Source: Camarhynchus parvulus (taxonomy: Eukaryota > Chordata > Aves > Passeriformes > Thraupidae). Taken from it: 64,000 nucleotides of DNA. The DNA lies in NCBI RefSeq assembly GCF_901933205.1, contig NC_044576.1:9705024-9769023 (forward strand), written 5' to 3'. Shown piece after piece: positions 25,692-39,193 of the stretch (positions are counted from its first letter, which is position 1; each line of letters opens with the position of its first letter). The position numbers and the translations under genes were made by a program. The notes under the pieces are model-generated. The model was not told where the DNA came from, did not search any database, and was given only the letters and a program-made list of their open reading frames with translations.

Positions 25692-28600
25692 ATTGAGGGA
25701 AAGTCAGAGAAGGCAGAAAATCTGTTTGCCTTCAAGTACCAGACCTGGTAATGGGCAATTATTCTGTATCCTCTGCAAAGGCCTGTGCTGTTAAACCACT
25801 GTGGTTTTATGGTGGAGAAAACTCAGGGCAGAGTCTGCTCTACTGATGATGATTGTCTTGTCATCATTGAAAACCTCATCCTGAACGATGTTGTTTAACT
25901 CAATAATTGGATGATTATAAATTCAAACCTGTTATAAAAAATAACCAGTACAGTTAAATTCCAGTAATTACACAAATGATAATTCAGCACTAAGTTTCAG
26001 GAGACCAAAAAATTTTAGCTATTGAAATAGATTTCTCCAACACCTTTAATGTGAGCTTTTGCTACTGATCCCATCTCAGGAAAAGTTCAAAGTCCTGTTT
26101 TGACTGCTTGACTGACTACATTGTGATTCATTGGCTCCATACACTCCAGAAGATGTCAAAAGCTGATGCTAAATGTAAAATTCTGGGCACAATCTTGCTT
26201 TACTTTTCTCTTATGCATTCTTCTTTGCTTAGCAAGAAAAGGTTCAAGTGTCTTCTGTGACAGGAGTGAGGGAATGGTTATGGAAAAGTCAGCATAAAAG
26301 GATGGGGAAAAAATATTTCTAACAGTGTCCTGGAAGCAATAATAATTAATTTGGCTACTTGTACCTTGGCATCCTCTGTTCACCATATGCCAGCTTGAAG
26401 AAATGCTTGCCAAGCCTATATTCTATTTTACCCACTGCTCAAAAAAAAAAGTTTAATATGCAGTCAGTCTTCTCCCATAAGAAAAGTGTCATGAATACCT
26501 AAAAAATTATGTCAATTTTTAACAGAATATCAAAACCAAATCCATTGATTTAAAAAACAGTTTGTGTGTTACAACATCTAAATGTCATTTAGATTATTTC
26601 TTGTTAGCTGACAAAAAAGAAAAATTGGAATGGACAAAAAAGAAAAATTGGAAAGCCACATTCAATTATTATTTCCTTAACCATGAAACTCAAAATACCA
26701 CTTTTATCAGTCACCAGAGTCCAGAAAAGATTCAAATATTGCTTTGTGGGTTTGGGGTTTTTTAGGCTATATTAAATTCTCTAATTATTTTCAGTTTGAG
26801 ACAATGTGATTTTTATGAGCCTGTCCCCCAGTAACAGATTCAGTCCCTGCCCTGCCAGCTCATGACATGGCATAAGTGGGAAAAATTTTGTGGAAAAAAA
26901 GAGTGACCAAAGAAGAATTCTCTATCCCCTTTACAGAGCCTGTGTTCATGCCCTGGCTAAGACCCCCCTGTCAACCTAGATTGTGCTGTATCTTTCCAGT
27001 TCACAGTACTTTCTACAGGGTTCAATTCCAATTCTGGGTACGTGCTCATATCTACACGTGCTTATATCTACAGCCATCTCTCATTTTAACTAGTACATTT
27101 TTATATTAGGCGTCTGTGGCAATCTTATTTCTCCACATTTTGTTCTTCAGTTCACAGTATATGTTCTGTGCACGGAACTTGAGCACTACAGGTGGGAAAA
27201 TAAGACACACTGAGCTATTCAGAGTGCAGACAGACATGCAGACCTCATTATTACTGCTCTTAATCCTCTCTTCTCGTTCTAATGACTGTGACATTTAACA
27301 GGACATGGGAAACAGTTTGGTTGGTGCACAGCCTCTAACTGCACATCAATATTCTGCTGGTTGGGAGACCTTGGTTTAACTTTGCTCACTTTCTTTGGGT
27401 CATTATAACCCATACACTGAACCAAATGTACAAAAGCCCCAGAGTCACAACCATGCTCTGCTTTTTCTTGTTGCTGTGCCCATGACCCCAACAGCAGTGA
27501 TAATAAACCCTGCTACAAACATCTATTATGTGTATTCAGTGTGCTTAAAATAGCATCTTGACCAGTCAATAAATCATACTTGACACAGAGGAGAAATAAA
27601 AAGTAGAGGGAATTTACAGAAACATCACACCTTCCTCTTTAGAGGTAGACAATGAGCAGGATTCAGTTTGATGCTTCCATACAGGGCAATTAATAGTAAA
27701 ACCAGACTAGCTGAGCCAAGCAAAAGGTCAAGTGTCCTTGGAAAAAAGATGATGGTGAAAGAGGATGAGAAACAGAAAGGAAGCCAGGTGGAAGACCTCA
27801 AAATGCCACTGTAAAGCAGAGTGCAAAGAGAAGTATAACCCTGATGGTCCCACAATGCCACCTAGCACATAATGTAAGGGGTAATCCTGGCACTGCATCC
27901 TGACACCTGCTGTGGTAAATTTCAGCACAGCAAAAGTATGTTTGCTTACAAATATGTCCTGTGAGGGAAATAAAAACAGTTTAAAAACACCTCAGTGGCC
28001 TTGAGCTGCTGTAGTCTCATACAGTAGATGAGCACAGCAATGCAATCTCGCACCCTGTCCTTTGATGAGACTGTTGTATGCTCCCTTGTGAACAAAGGAG
28101 AGAAACAACTGAGGTCTCAAAATAAACAAAGTCCTTAAATGAAGGCCTTAATTGCATCTCAGAATAAACTTTATGTCAGGAGTCAGTGGACAGACTAATG
28201 AACCTTATAAGACCTTAATGTGGTCTGTCTAGAAAGCTAATTTTGTGACAGAACATTTGTTGGCAGTTTCTTTGAAAAGGCTGTCACTGTCCCAAACATG
28301 CAGGTTTATCAACTCCATGGCTGGGTACCCATCTACCTGATGGCCTGGAGCCCTGAGAGCTTCCACAGCCTGGATGGGCACTGATACTGGCACTGGAGGA
28401 AAGGTGGCACCTCCTAGGAGGTTATGAGATGGCACTCTTGTGATATGAGATGGAAAAACAGAAATAGAAAAGCCCTATGCTATTAGGCTATAAGGCAAGA
28501 AAAGATCACCACAAAAACAGTGGGACAAGCTAAAACAGTCCAAAGGAGAATAAACTGTCTTCTCAGAAGATATTAAAGCAAGGCTTTTCAGAAAACTGAG

Positions 28601-29485
28601 ACATGATGCATGAATGAAGAGTTGTCAATCGGAAGGAAAAAGAAAGGGGCAAAACAAAGCTCTTGTGAACAAACAGCTACTAACAAAACTGAATTTGTAC
28701 ACCATACTGATTTCATTTCTGATGGAAACTGAGTTTATAAGAAAACCAAGGTATCTTCCCCTCCAAATTGGATAAAAATCCAATAAACAGATATGCACAT
28801 GGCATTTATAGTTCCATGTACATTTGCAATGCAGCAAGACAAAAAAATTCTGTTCAGGTAAAACAGTAGTTACATTCTATATGAATAAGTATAAAAATAA
28901 ATCCAGATTCAAGAACATGAATCACTGTCAACCTCGACAGGAAAAAAATACCCTGAAATATGAAAAATACATATGCAATTTTAGATATTTCCATGTATTT
29001 CTTTTTCTGTTTTTATGTTTCATTTATTTCTATATCTTTTAGCATGCTCGCTGCCCTACAATGTAGTAATTTATATCTGGGTATCTGCTCCCATATTCAG
29101 TTACCTGAACAGTTGCAGTTAAGATACTTTATCTTCCTTTAATGTAAAACAAATTAAACAAAAGCCTTTGATCTAAATAGAAATTTTACTACATATAGCT
29201 AGTCTGCAGAATATAAACATTAAACACATCTTTGTTTTTGAAGCCTACCAAGAGGGGATTTTTCTATTAATATCTTCTGCTATGCCCTTCTGTTAGTTCT
29301 TTTTATGCTGTGAGCCCAAATATTATCCCAATAACCACTTTCTTATGGAAGAACCTTGACTATTGCTGTAGAAGACATCAAATCCTCTGCAGAATTTTTA
29401 AGTCAATGTCTAGATCTTGCAATGGGGAAATTAGGCTTGATTTGGTTCTATGCATTCATTAGCATGTAGTCAGTGTGGACACCTG
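25692..29485. other. Unique noncoding DNA
   Basis: No gene, RNA or recognisable transposon. Open frames are 85 codons or fewer. The one structured item is the 23-bp tandem duplication at 26610-26653. Confidence 0.6.
26610..26653. repeat. Tandem duplication, 23-bp period, two copies
   Basis: GACAAAAAAGAAAAATTGG followed by AA occurs at 26610 and again at 26633, with 21 bases identical and TG between the copies. Perfect identity inside an A-rich unit suggests a fairly young slippage duplication. Confidence 0.9.
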
Positions 29486-29617
29486 CTTTTCTTGGGTTTT
29501 GATTGGTTGTTTTTCTTTTTTTCAGGGTTTTTGGTTAGTTTTAGGGGGTGTTTTGGGTTGGAGTTGTTGTTGGGGTGTTTGTGTCTAAGCTTTTTTCTGT
29601 TCGGGTTTTTTTGCTTG
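29486..29617. repeat. T/G-rich low-complexity tract
   Basis: About 130 bases of T runs broken by G runs (GGG, GGGGG, GGG, GGGG), with few A or C. The open frame across it (29450-29662) encodes Phe/Leu/Gly-rich low complexity and is not a gene. It is the best quadruplex candidate among the tracts, but the loops are long (about 6-16 bases). Confidence 0.85.
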
Positions 29618-32600
29618 TATCAAGATGTCTCCATTAGCCTGCTGCCACACCATTCAACATAAAGCAATTTAGGCTGGAATTAGAATTCAGGTACACTAAT
29701 TTAGGCTAAGGTGATGCTTCTTTTCTGACAAACAGAGATGTCTGCAGAGGCACAGCATTTGCCATCAGCTGGGCAATTCCATGTTGCCCTTGGTGCAACT
29801 GGGAGAGGAGCAGGTCTTTTGCCCACCAAGCAAAAGAGAAGAGTTTCATGCTGTTCTGCTGTACTTGATGTTTGGGCTCAGTAGCCTGACTCCTGCGCCT
29901 TGTTAGAGATGAAAGCAAGATACAGTAAGACCTTGGATGTGAATCATGAATCTCTACCTTCGCTTATTCAAGTGATATCAGTTCTTGCTTGGCATCTGAT
30001 GCCATTTTGCTGCTATCTGTCAGCAGGTTTTTGAGTGGTGAAGGAGCAGACTTGTTTGTCACCCTGTATGGACACTGGCAATTAGTCATAAAGTGAGCTA
30101 AAGTATCCACCAAAGTCCAGCTTCCACAATGGATTAAATAGCATAACAGAGAGGATTTACAAGCTACAGAAGAACACTTTTAGGCACCATACTGAACCTT
30201 GTCTAGGCTGCTGCAGTAATATTTTACACCAATATTATTTATGTTTCAATGCCCTTAAATTAGGGAGGCATCTTCCTGCTTCTTATTGGCATAACTCAGC
30301 CAGACAAGTGGCTGAGAGTTAGGTACAATCCCAGCAATAAGCACTGGTCACTCAGAACAGCAAACCCTACAGAGGCAGCATTTATCTCCTGTCCATCTCC
30401 TCCTGCACCAGTGCAGGACCAGATCCCTGGGATTCTTTTGATTTTTATTCAAGAATGTTTGCAGCTTGAGAGGTGAAATTCCACAATACATGCTCCAGAA
30501 GCAACAGCACCAAGCAATTTTGACAGAACCCATTATTAGTTGCAAAATCCTAATTGAAAGAATACCTGCCCTAATCTTTAATTTTCCAGATGATAAAACT
30601 TGCTATGTGCTTCCTCTTCACCATTCAAATTCCCTAAGAAAGCCATTCCCAGTAGAAGTTCCTAGTAAAAAGTTATTTTATATTTTCTTTAAAAAACAGG
30701 GAATGTGACACACATTTTCCCTGTAGGGCTGCATCCACCAGGTGTTCCCAAGGCCACTGGAAGGAGAGAGGCAGCAGCCCAGCCATTTTAACCTACATTT
30801 CTTTCTTGCTCCACAGCATCCAGGTAGTGGGGACAGTTTGCAACACCCACTGCTGCTTCCCACACATCAAAAGAGCTCCCTTTCCTCCTGAGGTCCTAGA
30901 CAAGATGACCATACCCAAAGTTCCACAAAATAATTGAAGTATAAAGATATGAGGATATCTCAAGGACTCCTGACACAGGGTCATACAAAAAATGAAACCA
31001 TTCCTTAGCTGCAGGTACAAATGAGCCTTTTCACAGAAGAGACAAGCAACACAGATTATTTATCAACTAGATAGGTAGGGAACAAGGAGGACTAGGGGAG
31101 AAAAGGACATGTGATGTCAAGTAGTATTGCCACTCTGAAGTTCCTTCTCCTTTCTGACTTTTCTGTCTATTTTTAAATACATATTTTTATTAGGTACTAA
31201 GGTCATGGTACAGCTCACATAAAACTTGTAGATCTTGCAAACAAGGACACAGTGCCTGCTGCTCCACATAAACTGAAGGTTAATTGGGACTGAGGTGAAG
31301 CAACGCAACAGTGCTAATAAAAAGGTTTGTGTTTTTTCTACATTTTATTCTTAAGTACACGTGCCAAAAGACCTAAAAAGCATCAAAATTATGGTTATGG
31401 TTCTGCAAGTATAACTATTTAATACAGAATGTCATGAAAACCTGTATTTTCTTTAAATATTTAGCTTAGGAGAGCTGAAACTTTAGAAAGGCATATCCCA
31501 TTTTACTGGAAAGTAAGGAAAATAGAACCAGAGGGGAAAAAAGGCAGTGTGACCAGAGTCTAGCTAAGAAGAGAATATGGCACTTTTTTTAAAAACACTC
31601 TCATTAATTGTGAAAATTTTCCTTTGGCGATAAATAAATAAATATAATAAATAAATAATCTGTATGCTTCTCTAGTAAAGAAATTCAAACATTTTAAGTT
31701 TCTAATTGAAGTTACTGGAGTTGCACAATCATAGAAGGCCTATTCTCCATCTCAGAAGATTTCATGCTGACAGAATTGCCTCTGACCCTGATTGTGCACA
31801 TGAAACAGGCATTATGTTATTTACTTTTGACATCTTATTTAGATAAAGGGATGACAACTGTTGGCTGAGAGGATTTATCACCGTATTCTGAAAAAATCTG
31901 CCTTTTAATTACTTTTTTCAACAAGTCTCACTTACAATGTATTTTCCCCCCTTTGTCCTTGAGCCCAATGCAGTTAATGGTATGTTCCTCACATCTGTAG
32001 CTACATTACTGAATGAACTCTGTAAGTGACAGCACCTACTGAATAGTCACCCTACCTCAGCATAACACATGCAATTGTGGAAAAAAGGTGCAATTTTGGG
32101 GATGCAACTGACTGCTGAAACAATGCAGCTGGCCAAGATGAAAATGACTACATAAACAGCTTCACAATTTCAACACCAAGTAGTATTTGGTCATTTAGTT
32201 CCACTACTTCCTGTTCTTTATGTTATATTAGCAGCTGAGTTCTTGGAAAGGCCTGCTGAGTGATTTCAAAGGAGGAATTGCAAAGCAGAAACAATAAAAA
32301 GAGGACAGCAACAATCACTATTGACTTCTCCCTCCCACCCCTATGATTTTGCCAGGATCAATACCTTGATAATAGGGGCTGCTTTAACAAAAAATATACA
32401 ATCAGAAGGCTAGGAAACAATAATATTTAATGGCCTGCATTCCTGATTCTGAAAGAAAAGTATTTGGATATAATTCAGTAACCAAAAGAACAAAGGCATA
32501 TGCCATAATAAAGTAAGAGGAAAAACAAAACATTTGAAGAAAAGTGGTGTGTTGTACATATATTTCACTTTCAGTTCACTCTTTTCTTCTCATTTCCCCA

Positions 32601-35600
32601 ATGATTATTGTTTGATACACATGGCAAAATGTGTTTCATTAAAACAACCCTTTTCTGCTGGTTTTTCCATTAGTTCTATCTATGAGTCATGTCTAGTTCA
32701 GATTTTCAGTAATACTGAGGAAGACCCAGGAGAAAAATCTTATCCGTCATATTAATTAATCAGGTCCAAGTACTAATACAATTTTTCCAAGGTGCTTCAG
32801 GGACACTGCTGGTGGAAAAAGCACTTTTGCCATTAGACTGCTATTAACAGTGCAGAACCAGTCACACCTTGCTATTTCTGACTTCCTGCTGTTGCAGAAG
32901 CCATCCTCAAAACTAAATCTGTAATTTGTGTACTGTTGAGGAAGCAACAATGCAATGCAGTTTTACAATTAATGTGTTTCCCCAGCAATCCAGATTGGAA
33001 TTCAGTGATTCCATACTCCTGCCACCTTTGCTACCTTGACTCAGTCTAGCGTAATAACAACATATGCATTTAAAGTGTTATCTGTCAACTCGCATCTCTC
33101 AGAAGCAGAAGAACAACTTGGTTTGCTGCAGCCTCACCTCAAATCAAGGTTACAATGTCCTTCTAGGGGACAGAGCAGAGTCATTATATAACTTCAGCTT
33201 GAAGGCTTGCTCATCCCTAATCCTTTCACTGTAAAACAGAGTAAATGAAAACTCAAGAGCCGAGCTATAAATGTTCGCAAGGTCCTCTAATACATGGAAG
33301 CAGCTAAGAGTGTTTCAGATCACAAACACAATATCAGTGATGAAGGAAACTTCTAATGCAGAAATGCTGAAGGTTTGCAGCCTGCCATAAGCAGCACTGT
33401 GCAAATTTAGCAAGACAGGGAAAGAGTCCTCTTTCTGGAGGCCTTACCATCTAAAATGCAAATGGTGAAATTACTAGCCATAGGACACCCAGGCAGCCAG
33501 TGCTGAAATGCAGATTAAAATTCAGTGCTCTTGGTGCCCAGTTTAATCTGTCGCTTTGTCAGAAAGACACATGAGATTGCTCCACTCAAATCTGTGCAAT
33601 GGGACTGATTCAACACAGAAGCCTTTGCTTTGAGGATAATTGCAGAATTGCTTTGTTTTGTCTTCCTATGTAAATCTGCCATATGGGCCTCAAGCTACTG
33701 TAATGAGAGAAAAAAGTTGAGGAGTTTGATAATTCTTGGTTTTAGAAAGAGATTAAGGTCTGGCAGCTGGCACGTATGAAGCAGAAAAATTCAATCTAGC
33801 ATGCCCAGCTGCACTGTGGAAGTAAGATGAGCCAAAATAGATTCTCTGCAGACAGGGGAAACTTGCTCAAGAATTGCCAAAAGTGCTCAGGTACAGAATG
33901 TCACATAAAATTAAGAAAAGGGAGCAGCAAAATCAACGAGCCTTGCAAAAAGGTGGAAGCAGGTTGAGACATGAAAAGCACAATAATGGCTCCTGTAACC
34001 AAAATGTGGGTACATAAAAGAAGATTATCTCAGTAAGGAAATTATATCTTTGAATGACTGTGGATAGTCATGAGGAATTCATTAGATAGTGAAAGAGAAT
34101 ACACTCCCATAGCTTTGCTGTCTAAGCAATCTTCACAACTGCACACATTGTACAGTGCTCACAGTGTAACTCTTTTTGTGCAGTGATATCTAAGAAATTC
34201 AGCAGCAGGTAGAGCTCCAGAAAGGAAGCAAGACCTTTTGATCCTCAAAAATACTACATTTTACAAGAGAAGACACAACAAACCAGCTAAAGACAAGAGG
34301 CCTAATTCACGAACACAAAATCACGATGGGAAGACATAAAAGGCTTGCCATGATGACAGTGTTGAAATCATACTTTTACATAATGAAAATATACATATTT
34401 AGACACACTTTATATATTCTGTAAATATGAACATACATATACACATGCATATGTGCACATATAGGAAACTAAACTTAGTTTACTTGATTCTAGTCCATGT
34501 GGCTGTAACGGCCATGGTGCTTGTGCAGCCATCTCTGCTTTATAATACAGTGAAAACAGTAAAATTATATTCTCATACTGTAACTATTATGCCAAGCTCT
34601 GAACTCAAATTAAGCCAGAGAACACAAATGGTGATCAAACACAAAGTGTTGCAAACAACGGCATCTTGATCAATTACCAAAGCATTCAGTAATAGAAAAC
34701 AAGAGCTCTTGACTCATTGCCCACCCAATTGTTAATTTACAATTAAAAAAGGGTTTTACCACATGTAGAACATGGTGCAGAACAAGAATCAATTTTCATA
34801 TAAAATAAGGTAATTAGCTGAGTGGCAAAGACTTTTTCTCAGTATATTACAAATCTGTTTGAGGTTTTTTAAAACCCTGTTTCTTAACTGTTAACTAAGA
34901 TTCTGTGTTCTATTCTATATTTTTATTTTTGGGAGCAAGACACCATTCATTGTTTGGGCAGAAGGTACTACTGTGCTTTCAGAGCTCTAGACAGACAGAA
35001 TGAAAAACACAGCCAGACCTCAAGCTATTAGCACACCTTTTGGGTGGTTGTGAGAGTTGTGAGTGCTGCTTTAAACAAAACTACTTAAAATTAATTTCAA
35101 TTCCTAATGAAATGATTGTTGCAACAGAAAGCAATGAAGTACAAAAGTTGCTATGACAATATTTATGCTCACACTCAGGGAAGATCCATCTTTAAACTCA
35201 CAAGGTAATTTTGCCACATAAAAATGGTTTGATGAAAACTTGTAATTTTTGCTTAGTGAAAAAAGAAGCTAATTCTTCAACGGGTATGAAGCCTCTACAT
35301 TAAAAGTCTGAGCTAACAGTGTAAGGTTCCTAATGGGTTTTACTTGCATTTATTTATTGGCATCACAGATGTGATGCAACTGCACACATTCCATCTGAAA
35401 ATATCACTACAACTGTTTATGTATTGGCATCTCCCTATAAATTATGACCTTATAGTAGAATATATTTTCCCTATGAAGTCAGTTCCTGACTTCAGTTTTT
35501 TGGTTTTCACAGCAAACACTTTCATAACTTGAAAGAGAATAGTGTGGATACAGAGATATGTATATAAACATGCTAATAGTCAAACACATACAGATATATA

Positions 35601-36087
35601 CAAAGGCAGAGCACATACATACACACACAATTGGCAAAAGGAACTGGGAAGATGGAGAAAAGATCCCTTTCCCCTGATTGTTTTTTCAATTTGAGTGTTG
35701 CCTTTTAAAAGGCACTGCAATATTCATTGATGTGTTTGAACTAATTGCTCCTGACAGAATTTGATCCTTTTCTCATATAAGTCCTTCCTGGAACATTATT
35801 TCCACTCATGTACCTGCTGCTTTCTCACTTTGAAGAGCTATTGACAACAGCTATTCACCTATAATCCAAATCACTGCTTGCCCAGACAAAAAATGGAATT
35901 GTAGACTATAGAAATTTTAGGAAAGAATGCATTCTGGCCTCAAGGAACCATGAAGATGTAAGAAAAATCCATTGCATAGGCTGGAAAAACCAGTCCCTGG
36001 CTGCACTGCAGATTGAGAGCCCAGGAACTCTGGTGTTTTTGCACAACTAATAAAGCTAGCCAAAAAGTAATTCCTTTTCTGGATTGT
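29618..36087. other. Unique AT-rich noncoding DNA
   Basis: No gene is supported. Frames are 81 codons or fewer. An AAAT-type microsatellite lies at 31630-31659. Alternating purine-pyrimidine TATA/CATA stretches occur near 34380-34460 and 35550-35630. The block at about 33000-33900 is less repetitive than its surroundings and has no homopolymers, but I have no direct evidence of conservation. Confidence 0.55.
31630..31659. repeat. AAAT microsatellite, imperfect
   Basis: Two runs of ATAA repeats are joined by a one-unit interruption (ATATAATAA) over about 30 bases. It is a simple repeat with no gene context. Confidence 0.9.
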
Positions 36088-36165
36088 CCCAAACAAAAAC
36101 AAACAAACAAACAAACAAAAACCAAACAAAAAAACCCCCAAAACAAAACAAACAAAAAGACCCCA
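36088..36165. repeat. A/C-rich tract with AAAC microsatellite
   Basis: It begins with about five AAAC repeats, then A runs broken by CC and CCCCC. It is the same class and orientation as the tracts at 16504 and 41958. Three overlapping minus-strand frames cross it and encode Phe/Val/Leu/Gly-rich low complexity, so they are not genes. Confidence 0.9.
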
Positions 36166-37742
36166 GTAGGTCATTCAAGGTTTCAGTAAATTCCTGATCT
36201 CTTAAAAGAACAGAAAGAATAGACAGTTTGGTTGAAACAAAGAAAATTTCCATTCTGCTGCTCCTTTGTAAATGGTAAGGCTGACTATTTTTCCCCCTTT
36301 TAACACAGGGCTAGAGAATAAACCTTGCCCTAAAATGAGCACAGTGCTTTTCCACACATCTCATACATATGAAGGTAGATACATAAAGCAAAGCCTTTTA
36401 AAGAGAGCTGTAAAATTAAACGTGTCTCAACTTTACAGACAACTTGATAAATGGACAAAAAGAGCTTTGAAAATGTTCTTTGATGAAATTTTCAGTAATT
36501 GCTGTCTCTGCTGCACTTTGTGGATGAGTTTCATTCTGTTCTAGAGTAATCCATTAAAGTTAGAGGAGAGAGGTGCTGGTTCATTAAACAGCTAAGGAGG
36601 TGATAGCACTGAGTTGGAACTTCCAAATCACGTCTGTGTGCCTGTTAAATTGAAAATTCTGTTGCTAAAGCAAAATAGCAATCATTACAGAGGAGAACAA
36701 CAAACAGGAAAACATTCTGAGGCTTTGAACCCCCTTCCAGAAATGCAAGTAACTCTCTTTTTCTCCTGAAAACTGTCCTGGGAAGGATCTCCACCTGGGC
36801 TTAACATTGTATTTCGATTGCTTTGCTCGTAAATACAACCCTGACAGAAGAGAAAAACATTAAGCACTGAAGACACTGAAATTTACAGATTGATTCACTC
36901 TAATAGATCTCCTTTTCAAAAGAAGGTAGAGAAAAGCCAGAGTTTGCAAACTTTTTTAAACTGGTGTAAAGGAATTTCTCAAGTGTATTTGCTCAGTTAA
37001 GTCTCTGAGGACTAAGCTTTCTCATTATATTGCCTTGTTGGAAGCATCCAGGTGCATGTAGAAAGAAGGCAAGATCAGTTCTGATGCTAATATCTGATTA
37101 TGTTACAGTACTCCAACTCCATAGACGTGTTATAGCCTCTACTATTTCCTGGTTGGGATAGTATTAGTGAGAGGAATCACATTACTCAAAGGGTCTTTTC
37201 CCACAGAAAAATTTATGAAACTTCCATAGTTTTTTTGAAATCATTAATAGCCATTCCTCTGCAGGTTTATTTTATTCCTTCTCCCCACCATCAGAAAACT
37301 CCATGGCAAGGGAATAGCTTGCTAAAATTTCGAATTCACTCAACCAGCTGTTTTCTGTTCTGCTCATTGTTGCTCACAACAACAACAAAAGAGAAATGTG
37401 ACATTCCTTCAGTTTGCTCTATGGCAGCAGCCTGCTGGGCTCCCTTGTGCTATTCCCACTTGTGTGCCAGGCTGCAGCACACATGAAGCAAACAGTTTCC
37501 CAAGGAGTAAATGCTCAGCACTGCCCTGGCAAATCTTGGGTTTCTCAAAGGTAACGCAGCACATGCTGCACGACTTCTTTGTAGGCACACATTACAACAC
37601 AGACTCAACAAGTGGATTTTGGGATAGCACTATTTCTTACACCCTCACAGCACTTTGCTCAGTTCAGTCATGAAAGGAGTTTTTAGAGTGCATGTAATAT
37701 TGCAGCAGTCTGCTCCCCACAACTTTTACTGATGCTCTTTGT
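36166..37742. other. Unique noncoding DNA
   Basis: No gene or repeat recognised between the A/C tract and the LTR fragment. Open frames are 91 codons or fewer and carry no domain. Confidence 0.6.
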
Positions 37743-38265
37743 TGTGGTTTAAACCCTGTCAGCAGCTAAGCCCCACAGAGCTGCTCAATGCATTTTCCCC
37801 CCGCAGGGATGGGGGAGGAATCGGAAGAGCAGCAGAGAAAACTGTGGGTGGAGATGAAGACAGCTTAATAGTGAAAGCAAAAGCTGCGCACCCAAACAAA
37901 GCCAAATGAGGAATTCATTCACCACTTCCCATGGGCATGCAGGTGTTCAGCCACCCCCGGGAGAGCAGGACTCCATCATGTGGTACTGGGAAGACAAACA
38001 GCACCACCCTGAACATCAACTCTTCCTTCCTCCCTCCTTTCCTCTTCTCCAGGTGTATATGCTCAGCCTGACACCACGTGTTATGGAATATCCCTTAGAT
38101 CAGCTAGGGCCAGCTGTCCTGGCTGTGTCCCTCCCAAGTCCCTGTGCACCCCCAGCCCCCTCACTGGTGGGGTGAGGAGCAGAAAAGGCCTTGGCTCTGT
38201 GTAAGCCCTGTGCAGCAATAGCAAAACCATCTCTGTATCATCAACACCAAACCCAGCGCACACTT
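37743..38265 (-). mobile_element. Truncated avian endogenous retrovirus LTR
   Basis: Read on the plus strand this is the reverse of an LTR type I recall from bird genomes. It begins TGTGGTTTAAACCC, then a GGGATGGGGGAGGAATCGG section, TTCAGCCACCCCCGGGAGAG, CCATCATG, TATGGAATATCCCTTAGATC, CCTGGCTGTGTCCCTCCC and TGTGCACCCCCAGCCCCC. In transcription sense (minus) the TATA region falls near 38053-38062 and is degraded. The expected polyadenylation signal at 37864-37869 reads ATTAAG. The TG terminus at 37743 is intact, but the opposite end fades near 38265 without a matching terminus, so no target duplication can be checked. There is no internal retroviral sequence beside it. It is likely inert. 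Confidence 0.85.
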
Positions 38266-39193
38266 CCTTCTGCAAATGTTGACAAGATTATGCCTTTTTG
38301 TGTTTGTATAAACCTTGCACAAATTCAGTGACTGCATTCAAAGGAGCTGCCAAACACCTGTATTTCCTCTAGAAAACAGTGGGAGCTGTAGAAAAGGAGT
38401 TTGTCTTCTGAAAAAAAAATTCCCCTCTGCACAATGCAATAGCTGCATCAGTAATGCCAAGTCACACTAAACCTCAAAGATTTAGGTGCTTAGAGAATCT
38501 TTTCTATGCAGGTGGATCAGCAGGAGGCAAAGAAGCCCTCCTACAGTTTTTGTTCTATCCCTTCTCCCCATTAGTTACAGCTACTGACACATTTCAGCTT
38601 CCAGATCTATAAATAATATTCAAGCCCAATATGTAAAGGAAGAGGTTGTTCAGGTGCCTTTCCACAAAGATGAAATTAAAAATTCTCCATTAAAAAAAAA
38701 AAACAACAAAACACAAAGCTTCTAATCCTCAGCACTAACCTAAGGTTAGTAGAAAAGCTTAGTTAAACACATGCAGTAATTTCCTTAATCAGCCAGCACT
38801 TCAGAAAAACAGATGCTTCTGTTTATGTTGGTCTATTATCAAGTCCTTTGGTGTCTGAATAATTCTTACGCCTATCCTGAAATTTCATTTACATAAATTT
38901 CTTCTGTATTATTCTGCCTTTTGTGACAGATAGTAGGAGTATTTTTATTTGGTTGGTTGGCTTATCCTTATTGGCCTTGAGAATCACAGTATTTTGTGCA
39001 TTTCCTGTATCTTTTATCCAACTGTAGTGATCAAAAATTAGGAATAATTACACCACGTGTATGAAAATCAAAAGCTGTATAAGAACTAATTCTAGTCTTG
39101 AAACTTGTGCAGGAAACCCACTGCTGTATCTGTTTTTTATTTACCAAATGTCATCTCTTAGAGTTTTCCAGAGAGGCTTATGCAAACAATGTA
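38266..39193. other. Unique noncoding DNA
   Basis: Nothing recognised between the LTR fragment and the CR1 copy. A 12-base A run followed by AAC repeats lies at about 38692-38712. Confidence 0.6.
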
